The position numbers and the translations under genes are program-made. Under the pieces are notes generated by a model. It was not told the origin of the DNA. It made no database searches and saw only the letters and a program-made list of their open reading frames with translations. 64,000 nt of DNA, taken from the NCBI GenBank assembly GCA_013423325.1, contig BLJB01000001.1:310001-374000 (forward strand), in the 5' to 3' direction. This document shows positions 56,089 to 64,000 of the stretch, piece after piece. The stretch is from Usnea hakonensis (lineage: Eukaryota > Ascomycota > Lecanoromycetes > Lecanorales > Parmeliaceae). Every line of letters starts with the position of its first letter. Positions within the stretch are counted from its first letter, which is position 1.

Positions 56089-58236
56089 AGAATTCCACCG
56101 CTGAGGAGCATGAACCCAAGAAGGCTCGCCGCTCCGAACGCATATCTTCCCAGGCACAGACCACTCCTCTCAAAGACAAATTAAAATCCTACCTCCCATC
56201 TCCCCTGACCCATCAAGAAAGTACAAAGTCAGAGGGCTACAAGGACCTCACACCATCGCCAGCAGAAGGTCGGCCCAGTGAGATTCGACAGCGCACTCCG
56301 CCCGTCTCACCACCCGCTCATCACACCCAGGGACTATCTTCGCCCCCCTTAGATACACAAGCTTTCTCACAGCTCGTCGACCCTTTACAGGCCCGTTCGC
56401 ATGAAGTGGAGGATGAAGAAGCCGAAGGCGTCTGGGGTTATCTGGTACCAGTGGACCCTATCTTTGGTGATGTCTTGGTCTGTCGGGCGAGGGCAGCATG
56501 TCCAGCACCATACCCGAGCTCAAAGTTCGGCGGAGGTGGCAAGGAACGCGCCAAGGGCCAAACGAGAAAAGGCGACCTTATACAGGAGGAGAAGCAATAT
56601 GAACACGGAAAATTATCGATGGGGTTTCCAGGGGGTGGGTATCTCGTTGGGAGGCATCCAGAATGCGGTAGGCAAAAGTCGCTGAGCAGACGCAAAGATT
56701 TTGAAGACTAAAAGGGCATTAGATCGCAAACTGGAAATTCCTACAATCTCAAATCGCCACTTTATCGTCTTCAATGAAAACAAGAACGGCAAGGATGTGG
56801 CAGTTATAGAAGACCTCTCAAGTAATGGAACGTATGTGAATGACGCCATCATTGGAAGAAATAAACGGCGACAGCTAGAGAACGCGGATGAGATCTCGAT
56901 CCTTGATCAAGCAAGGTGCATATTTTACTACCCACGAAACAGAGACACTAGTGCTTTTCGCCAGCAGTATAAGATATTGCAACAATTAGGCAAGGGCCAT
57001 TTTGCCACTGTATACCTGTGCATTGAGCGGGTCACAGGCATGCAGTACGCGGTCAAAAGGTTCGAAAGAAGATCCGGAGATAGCGGGAGGTCACAGACGG
57101 ATGGATTGCAGCAAGAAATAGGTGTCCTGAAGTCTGTCAGCCATCCAAATATGCTCTGTCTGAAGGACACCTTCGAGGAGGACGATGGAGTCTATCTGGT
57201 GCTTGAGCTTGCGCCTGAGGGAGAACTGTTCAACTGGATAATCACGAAGCAAAAGTTGACAGAAGAGGAGACTCGAAGAGTTTTCATACAACTGTTTCAA
57301 GGCGTCAGATACCTAGTACGTTCATGGTCCCTCTACCTGAGTGACGATATTGACCGCTTTCAGCATGAACGCAACATTGTACATCGAGATATCAAGCCAG
57401 AGAACATCTTGCTGGCAGACAAGAATCTATCAATAAAGCTTGCCGACTTCGGTCTAGCAAAGATCATAGGCGAACAGTCATTCACTACAACGCTGTAAGT
57501 ATCATACATTTCACATTATCCGGGAAAGACTCATTGTTTTTTTAGATGTGGCACGCCCAGCTATGTCGCTCCTGAAATATTGGAGAATTCAAGGCATCGC
57601 AAGTACACACGAGCAGTTGATGTATGGTCCTTAGGTGTCGTACTTTACATCTGTCTATGTGGCTTTCCCCCATTTTCAGACGAGCTCTGGTCGGAAGAGC
57701 ACCCTTATACTCTCTCACAGCAGATCAAAATGGGCCGTTTCGACTATCCTTCGCCATACTGGGATTCGGTTGAGGATCCAGCGCTCGACCTCATCGATCG
57801 CATGCTCAAAGTCGACGTGGATGAACGCATCACAATAGACGAATGCCTTGAACATCCGTGGACAACGCAAAGAACAATCAACCCAGCTGATAGTACCGAG
57901 GGTCTAACAGGTGCTATGGGCCAGCTTGACTTTTCGAAACGCAAGTGCGTACGGGAGCGGACCTTACTGAGCGATCTCAACGATGTGAAAGTCAGCGAGG
58001 TAGTCGACTGGGAGGATAACAAAGCGCCAGTAAAGATATTTGAAAAGAACCCGGATGGGAAAAGAGCTCACAATCCTGCCTCTGCGATCTTGAACGGCCA
58101 TGAAGGACGAAGGCAGGAGGAGGTTCCAGCAGGACATCAGCAAACAGAAGTCTTCATGGAGATGGGTGGAAAGGGGGATCAGCAGCTTTTCGAGAACGAT
58201 AAAGCAAGTCGTTATGAACCTGATGAGGTGCCTTGA
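56085..58236 (+). CDS. CHK2/Rad53-family checkpoint kinase (FHA + kinase)
   Basis: Four exons: 56085-56667, 56723-57315, 57364-57494, 57546-58236; 1998 nt, 665 residues. An N-terminal Ser/Thr/Pro-rich segment precedes an FHA domain (about 150-255: YLVGRHPECDRK, IPTISNRHFIVF, LSSNGTYVND), then a Ser/Thr kinase domain (about 287-560: LGKGHFATVYLC, AVKRFE, HRDIKPEN, DFGLAKI, CGTPSYVAPE, DVWSLGVVLY). The first intron splits the FHA domain and is fixed by the GRHPEC-D-RKLEIPT join. One FHA followed by a kinase is the Chk2/Cds1 layout; it would signal DNA damage or replication stress in the nucleus and, in filamentous fungi, may also touch the clock (the Neurospora PRD-4 homologue). A Lys/Glu-rich C-terminal tail follows the kinase. 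Confidence 0.92.
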
Positions 58237-58761
58237 TGAGAGAAGACTCTCGGAAAGTTGGTTTCGGAAATATATGAGCGAATGTGAGAACATCTACCGT
58301 TTAGTCGACGGAGAAGCATCACGGAGCCGCCCTCCAAGCAGGTACGGAGATGCCGATACCGTCGATATAGAAGTCCGTGTCAATTGTCAAGGAAAAAGAG
58401 TGTCGTGAAGTTGCTTGCCTTAATATATCGTGAGAAAGTCTTGTTGTTACGATGTACTTATTCTTTGACCAAAGTTGAGCAAAAAGCGTCGGCCTCGGAA
58501 TTCTCTTTTGACTCCTTCCCATCGTATAAACGTATGTATTATAAATTACCTGAAGCACGAGAAGACATATTCAAGCTGTGGGGATGTAGTATCTTAACAA
58601 CTAAGCCACTTTTTTCGGGAGATTCTGCTATGCATCAACTACCAAAAAGGTTCGAGGTGGCTTAGAGAACAAACGGTTTCCACTTTTTAGGGAGAGTTCT
58701 CTTGCCCTGATGCAAATTTTTCCATACCTTGCCTGGACGTTCTTCTCGCAAAGGGTCAGCA
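58237..58761. other. Intergenic region, kinase to CDF transporter
   Basis: A frame at 58100-58408 overlaps the kinase end in another frame and is not supported. No gene recognised. Confidence 0.4.
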
Positions 58762-60453
58762 ATGGACATGGCAGACGACTCTTCTCCGCGTCCGACATCC
58801 TATCGTATTGGGTCGCTCCGCGGCTTCCTCCCTCTCTCCGACACGAGCAACGCCTTCTCTACCCGCGGTCAGAAACTCCCGTCGTTACTTCAAAGCAGAT
58901 CCACGGCCAACGTCAAAGACGTTTGGGCGCAGATACAGCAATCAAGGTCTACAACTCCCGAGGCGTATGGGGACGACGAGAGTGACGTGGAGAGAGGTGC
59001 TGATGGCGGGTACGATGGGCCGTCACCGGCGAAAAGCAGACTGTCAGCGATGGCCAGAAGATTGAGCGTCGTGAGCAACGGGGACAAGGCCCTGATGACA
59101 CCGCAAATGAGAAGCATGCGATTAATTGGGAGTAACAACCCAAGATATCAGTGGGAACAATACTACAAGACCGACGAGGAATTGAAGAAGATGAAGAAGC
59201 CCATAAGAGAGTATTATCAACGAAACAATCATCTGATATCCTCGTATCTCTATATTGACCGCCTTCTTGATTCGTCGCTTCCACATAATCTCATCCAGGA
59301 ATACAATCACCCCTCGAATCAAGACTTGCACAATCCCAAGACGATCCCCGAGGAGCCAATCTCCACGCTCGACGATCAACATCCTTCTGCTGACATCAAG
59401 CCTATGGCAGACGGTTACGGCAGCAAAGTTAAAGTCAAGCGGACGCCAAAGGCACTGTATAGGCTCCCAAACGAAGACACGCCCCTCCTTGGCAACGACG
59501 CGCAAGACGGGCCCAAAGCCTACGATATCCAAAACTCCGGCGATGACGATGATAGTGAGAGCGGAAGTAAAGTAGTTACTGTTGCCATTTATGTAAACCT
59601 AGCAGCCAATGCCCTTCTTCTCGCCGGGAAAATCGCCGTGATAGCCCTATCTTCATCGCTGTCCGTGCTTGCGTCTCTGGTCGATGCAGCTCTCGACTTC
59701 CTTTCTACCGCGATTGTATGGATCACTACTACCCTCATTTCCCGCCAGGACCAACACAGATACCCTGTTGGTCGCCGTCGTCTCGAACCTCTTGGCGTCC
59801 TCGTCTTCAGTGTCATTATGATAACCTCTTTCTTCCAGGTCTTCCTTGAATGCTTCAACCGACTCAGATCCCCTGATCATGCTATAATCCAGCTCGGCCT
59901 GCCATCAATCATCATCATGGCTTCCACTGTCCTCATAAAGCTAGGATGCTGGTTCTGGTGCAGGCTCATTAAAAACAGCTCCGTTCAGGCTTTGGCCCAA
60001 GATGCAATGACGGATGTCGTGTTCAATACTTTCTCCATCATCTTTCCTCTAATAGGCTACTACGCTTCCCTCTGGTGGCTCGATGCCCTCGGTGGTCTGT
60101 TACTTTCTTTGTACGTGATAGTGAACTGGTCAAGGACGTCCAGCACTCATATCAAAAACCTCACGGGTGCCGCCGCCCCGGCGGCTGACCGAAACATTCT
60201 ACTTTACCTCACCATGCGCTTTGCGAAGACGATCAAATCGATACAAGGCCTGCAAGCTTACCATGCGGGTGACAAATTGAATGTGGAAGTCGACGTAGTG
60301 CTGGACGAGGGTATGACGCTAAGGGACAGTCATGATTTGGGGGAGAGTCTGCAGTACGTGCTGGAGAGTGTGCCGACTGTGGATCGGGCGTTTGTACATT
60401 TGGACTATACGGATTACAACCTGCCCAGCCACATGCAGCAGCAGGCCGATTAG
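58762..60453 (+). CDS. Cation diffusion facilitator, Mn-type
   Basis: A single exon of 563 residues from the ATG at 58762 (a TTG at 58729 opens the frame but is not a normal start; a second ATG is at 58768). A long Ser/Arg-rich cytosolic N-terminus leads to YYQRNNHLISSYLYIDRLLD, typical of the Mn-CDF subgroup, then six membrane spans and a C-terminal metallochaperone-like domain (VEVDVVLDEGM, AFVHLDYTDY). The two metal site motifs in TM2 and TM5 are both DxxxD (DAALD and DAMTD); in CDF proteins DxxxD in both helices, rather than HxxxD, points to Mn2+ (or Fe2+) instead of Zn2+. The likely role is efflux into Golgi, vacuole or out of the cytosol by H+ exchange. The location is not shown by the sequence. 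Confidence 0.9.
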   Translation: MDMADDSSPRPTSYRIGSLRGFLPLSDTSNAFSTRGQKLPSLLQSRSTANVKDVWAQIQQSRSTTPEAYGDDESDVERGADGGYDGPSPAKSRLSAMARRLSVVSNGDKALMTPQMRSMRLIGSNNPRYQWEQYYKTDEELKKMKKPIREYYQRNNHLISSYLYIDRLLDSSLPHNLIQEYNHPSNQDLHNPKTIPEEPISTLDDQHPSADIKPMADGYGSKVKVKRTPKALYRLPNEDTPLLGNDAQDGPKAYDIQNSGDDDDSESGSKVVTVAIYVNLAANALLLAGKIAVIALSSSLSVLASLVDAALDFLSTAIVWITTTLISRQDQHRYPVGRRRLEPLGVLVFSVIMITSFFQVFLECFNRLRSPDHAIIQLGLPSIIIMASTVLIKLGCWFWCRLIKNSSVQALAQDAMTDVVFNTFSIIFPLIGYYASLWWLDALGGLLLSLYVIVNWSRTSSTHIKNLTGAAAPAADRNILLYLTMRFAKTIKSIQGLQAYHAGDKLNVEVDVVLDEGMTLRDSHDLGESLQYVLESVPTVDRAFVHLDYTDYNLPSHMQQQAD

Positions 60454-61149
60454 CGAGGAGTCAGCTTTACAGAGGAGGTTATGGATTTGTTTCGGGACAG
60501 CGAAAAAGGAGGTTCTGTGCAGCACTCTTGCAGGACGAAGGGATGAGTTGGCGAGGTGCTGGTGATACCCTGGGTGCTTTTTTTACCGGCGCAAATGTAT
60601 TGAGTAAAACGGCATGATTGCTACCCCCTGCTGGTCTGGTTGTCGCTCAGGTTGCCTTTGGTGATGTTGGGAAGGGATTCGACTGCAAGTCGGACATCGA
60701 AAGTCTGGTATGATGGTGAGAGAAAGTGGGAGTAGAAGGTATGATGGGCTGACTTTATGTACAGATAGGATTTCCAGAACTATTGACAGACAAAGAAGGA
60801 AGGGGGCAGAGAAGGAGCGCGATGATCCTGAGACTACAAACGATTATAGATTCCTACTGCTACTGGTTGCCTTTCTACTTTAGTCAATCCAGAGATGCAG
60901 CTGAGCTTCTGTTTCTTTTCGTCACTCACTTTTGCACCCGGGCACGTGTGTAATTAGTTTGGTGATACAGAAAAACTGGGCAAACGATGCTGTTTACAAA
61001 TGGAGCGCCACCCTTGTGTGCAATTAGTCATAGAGGACGAACCAGACGCAGGAAACCCAAAGCGCTCTGTTTATCCAAAACAACAAGGCCTTCCGGGATA
61101 TATAACGCCAATCAATGCAATGCTTCTCGCGCGGGCGTCAGGATCCTTC
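60454..61149. other. Convergent intergenic region
   Basis: About 700 bp between the 3' ends of the CDF and exchanger genes. No gene recognised. Confidence 0.4.
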
Positions 61150-64000
61150 TCATGAATCATTTCCCCAGCCCACGATTTCTATAACGACGTTACCGACTGT
61201 GCTGGCGCACCATAAAGCAATGAGACCCCAGCCTACCCGTCTGTCCATCCACCAGCCCCTCAAGGGCACGACAATTAGTAGACCTACTAGTGTAACCAAA
61301 AGCGTAACTCCGCTGACCAGCAATGTTCCCCCCACTTCGATTTGATACGGCTTGTATCGGATTGGCCGCTTCGGGTGCTTCTCGTGTCTTTTCTCACCTC
61401 CTTGGATCGTCATGTACAGTCCGCTGAGACCGATTCCGAGGAGAATGTTCAGCATGGGACCACCAAAACAGGCGCTTAGTGCCATGACAGGATATCCGAG
61501 CCTTGCAACGGTGATATCAGCGACAAGATCGCCTAGGGAATTTCCGACAGCGAAAATGGTGAGTCCTAAGATGGCGTCACTGATACCCAGGATGACCCCG
61601 AAGGCCTTGAGGACTCCAACGACTTCGTTCGCAATGGTAGATATCCAGGCAATAGAGATGATGAAGCCAAAGAAGCAGAGCAGGTAACGGTACTTTGGAG
61701 GATGAGAAGGAGTCGTTGTAAGGATTAGGATGGCAAACGTGAGCAAAGAGGCGACAAGGGCGTACAAGCAGGGTAGAAGGAGATTCCGGGGCGAGAGACT
61801 AGGGTCTGTATTGGCCCAAAGCAGAACGACGATGAAAAAGGGACCTGTAAAAATTTGGGTCGCTACAAGCCAGCGGTTCCATTCTTTAGGGGATGAAATT
61901 GCTTGGGTCGGACTAGTTAGGTCCGTTACACCATTAGACTCGCGATCTGGCAGGTGGAGAGGCGTAGGCTCCTTAGGGATAGCTTGTATAGCAGTACCAC
62001 TCTCGGGCTCCATTATGTTGATAGACGGTGGCCCGGTTTCCTGGTTTCCATATTTGGCGATATGTGATGCTTCCGGTCCTTCGTCATTGCTGGCTGACGC
62101 CATCGAAGGGCTGTCTGGAGGAAGTGCTGCTACAACCGTAGAGACCGAACGGGACCGCGAAGGGCGGGGCGAAAGCAGACCTGGATCCGGATCTACAGTA
62201 TCAGGAAGATCTTCGTCCTCTTCCTTGTCGACCTCAACGATAGGCAAAGTAACAGCAAGAAGAAAGACGCTTGGTGCGGCTATGATCCCTAAAAGCTTCT
62301 CCCAAAGGTTCTTGTCCTTCCAAGAGTAGAGTGTTGGGAATAGCGTTGATACAAGGATTGGCGGCGATGGAAGAATTTTATAAGGCCACCAGCGCATCGG
62401 CTTCTCTTCTGATTCTTGAAAAAGGTTCTGGTGAAAGGTTGACTCGGATCCAATGCTAGACGGTAACCTAATGCTCGGCGTGCGTGACGAAGATCTAAAA
62501 TTTTGTTCGTTGTAGTAAGCCGGGAAAGGTGAACGCGGGCTCGAAGCTCTTGACGATTGTGATCCTGAAGACCGCGGTATCTGTATTCTGGGTAATCTTG
62601 GTTTCCCAGTCAGCTTTGGTGAGTCTTGGAGCAAGCCAACATCATGCTGCTGAACATCGACTTGAGGCTGAGCTTGATTTCGTGATCCGAGAAGGTTTTC
62701 CTCGGGTGGCGCCAGAAGTTCGCCGGATCGAGCGTGTTGCAAAGGAGACATTGGCGCAGGACTCGTAGAGAGATAGCCGAACTCGTCGGCCGCAGGCGAT
62801 AAGGATACACTCGGGGCTGAGAGACTTGGCGATTTTCTAGCTGCTCGATGATCTGAGGATACCGCCACTGGTTGCAGCCCCCCATTTGCTGGTGGTGTTG
62901 TACCTAAGAGATCTATCTCTGGCACGCGTACCTTGCGCAAGGCTTGGGGGTCAAGTTGGAGACCCTGAGCATCATTCGCAGAAACAGCACGAATGCGATT
63001 CGGGGCGCTCCACTCACCATCTACACTTGGGCGCAAGGAAGTGTTCAGAATGGCGTCATGAGGGTCAAAACCGTCACGGTTGGTATCCGGATTAGAAACC
63101 GTCGAAAGATTGTCCTGTTGTTGCGCCGTTGTATAAGCTGGATCGTCTGAGTATCGTCGAAGATTAATAGGAATGGTTTGAATATTCCTCGATTTTTGTA
63201 AAGACGATAGCACTGCTCTGAACTCGAGTGCGCCTACTAGACTTGGCCTGATTGGATTGGCGGTGTTCCTGCGCTCTCCAGGCTTCCGTCGGCTGACTCT
63301 CATATTACTGCTGATCTCAGCTAGGTAACGGTCCCGAGTCTGATCGTCATCATCTGCTTCTTCCTCCATAGGTTTCAGCAACGGACTTCCTCCTCTCTCC
63401 AAGTTAGCAAAATCGTTGGCCGAGACTGTTCTTGTTGGAGCTCGACTCCCTCTTGCTGCAGCGTCCTCATCATCTTCATCACGGTATGGCTCGTCCTCTG
63501 CTTCATCTGTTCCAGGGATATGGAAATTACCCCGCGCTGCATCTTCTAATAACCTTCGACGAGATTGCCGGCGTAAATACCAATGCCAGAAAACCACCGT
63601 GACCACATAGAACACATAGAATGCGACCATGACGGCGCATTCCCATAGATCCAGGTGGCCATCTGCTAGAAACACCATACTAAAGCTTGCCGCAACAGTG
63701 AAGAACCCGACATCTCTAACAAAGCTCTTTCTTGCAACTTTGAAAGGTCTCACCAAAGCCATTGACCCTGCCACTACAGCAGTAATAAATCCAGCAGCTC
63801 CAATGAGCTCGCCAACGGCCAGACTTCCGCTATTTGTCTTCATTGCAGCGAAAGTAGAAAAGACATCCGGACTGCCGTTCCCAAAGGCTAAGAACGTAAC
63901 ACCCGCCATACTTTCGCTCATACCCAGGATGCTGGCAATGGTACTAAGGTTTATGCAAAAGAAGTCGCTTGCCGCAATGCCGATCGTACTGAAGAGAAGG
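61150..64000 (-). CDS. Sodium/calcium exchanger family protein (CaCA), partial
   Basis: The open frame runs from the right window edge to the stop at 61150-61152, about 950 residues, and the N-terminus lies outside the window. Visible parts are the first alpha repeat (GVTFLAFGNGSPDVFS), several membrane spans, a very long acidic/Ser-rich central loop (about 400 residues, with SSRASSPRSP-like stretches), then more spans and the second alpha repeat (VGNSLGDLVADITVARLG, ACFGGPMLNILLGIG). GNGSPD and GNSLGD place it in the NCLX/CCX branch of the CaCA superfamily, as in yeast Ydl206w. These exchange Ca2+ (or other cations) for Na+, K+ or H+ across organelle membranes; the organelle is not known here. 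No intron was needed in the visible part. Confidence 0.92.
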   Translation of the reverse strand, partial: LLFSTIGIAASDFFCINLSTIASILGMSESMAGVTFLAFGNGSPDVFSTFAAMKTNSGSLAVGELIGAAGFITAVVAGSMALVRPFKVARKSFVRDVGFFTVAASFSMVFLADGHLDLWECAVMVAFYVFYVVTVVFWHWYLRRQSRRRLLEDAARGNFHIPGTDEAEDEPYRDEDDEDAAARGSRAPTRTVSANDFANLERGGSPLLKPMEEEADDDDQTRDRYLAEISSNMRVSRRKPGERRNTANPIRPSLVGALEFRAVLSSLQKSRNIQTIPINLRRYSDDPAYTTAQQQDNLSTVSNPDTNRDGFDPHDAILNTSLRPSVDGEWSAPNRIRAVSANDAQGLQLDPQALRKVRVPEIDLLGTTPPANGGLQPVAVSSDHRAARKSPSLSAPSVSLSPAADEFGYLSTSPAPMSPLQHARSGELLAPPEENLLGSRNQAQPQVDVQQHDVGLLQDSPKLTGKPRLPRIQIPRSSGSQSSRASSPRSPFPAYYNEQNFRSSSRTPSIRLPSSIGSESTFHQNLFQESEEKPMRWWPYKILPSPPILVSTLFPTLYSWKDKNLWEKLLGIIAAPSVFLLAVTLPIVEVDKEEDEDLPDTVDPDPGLLSPRPSRSRSVSTVVAALPPDSPSMASASNDEGPEASHIAKYGNQETGPPSINIMEPESGTAIQAIPKEPTPLHLPDRESNGVTDLTSPTQAISSPKEWNRWLVATQIFTGPFFIVVLLWANTDPSLSPRNLLLPCLYALVASLLTFAILILTTTPSHPPKYRYLLCFFGFIISIAWISTIANEVVGVLKAFGVILGISDAILGLTIFAVGNSLGDLVADITVARLGYPVMALSACFGGPMLNILLGIGLSGLYMTIQGGEKRHEKHPKRPIRYKPYQIEVGGTLLVSGVTLLVTLVGLLIVVPLRGWWMDRRVGWGLIALWCASTVGNVVIEIVGWGNDS

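Noticed and set aside
58729..58761. Upstream TTG start for the CDF transporter
   Set aside because: Not a normal start codon; the ATG at 58762 follows in the same frame.

Overview
The window is nuclear DNA of a filamentous ascomycete (Pezizomycotina). The evidence is the many short GT-AG introns (mostly 46-70 nt, with CTAAC/CTGAC-like branch sites), three Zn2Cys6 transcription factors, fungus-specific proteins (PAN1, fungal ERG11/CYP51, sphingolipid C9-methyltransferase, ERD1, ECM29) and AT-rich blocks that look like RIP-decayed DNA. The general feel of the CYP51 and housekeeping proteins suggests a Leotiomycetes-like fungus, but the class cannot be fixed without a search. Exon structures were built by hand from reading frames, splice consensus and protein family knowledge. 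Most joined models have an exact multiple-of-three length and continuous family motifs across the junctions.

Layout. 1-1.9 kb: a decayed EthD-domain gene. 1.9-5.0 kb: ERD1 (minus) and PEX10 (plus) sharing a short divergent promoter. 5.0-7.7 kb: gene-poor. 7.7-10.8 kb: a secreted galactose-oxidase-type copper radical oxidase with a discoidin-like N-terminal domain. 11.3-15.7 kb: sphingolipid C9-methyltransferase (minus) and a DEDDy 3'-5' exonuclease (plus), divergent. 16.1-19.1 kb: a Zn2Cys6 factor (minus) and the small, intron-dense LSM5 gene (plus).

19.2-31.9 kb is an accessory island between two core genes (LSM5 and RPB11). It holds a decayed nitronate monooxygenase, an MFS transporter, a Zn2Cys6 regulator, an intact nitronate monooxygenase, a carboxymuconolactone-decarboxylase-fold protein and an intronless bacterial-like FAD/NAD(P)-binding protein. 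AT-rich blocks separate some of them, and an inverted duplication lies at the island edge. It has the make-up of a small catabolic or detoxification cluster: regulator, transporter and oxidoreductases. Its substrate is unknown; nitro/nitronate compounds are a hypothesis resting on the two nitronate monooxygenases. A near-perfect palindrome containing CCG-N6-CGG lies between the divergent regulator and nitronate monooxygenase.

33.0-64 kb is dense core genome: RPB11, PAN1 and eIF3m (all plus); a Zn2Cys6 regulator with tiny exons (minus); ECM29 (minus) divergent from CYP51/ERG11 (plus); a CHK2/Rad53-type checkpoint kinase with a possible overlapping uORF; a Mn-type CDF transporter; and a CaCA-family cation/Ca2+ exchanger that runs off the right end. 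No tRNA, rRNA, CRISPR array or recognisable intact transposon was seen.
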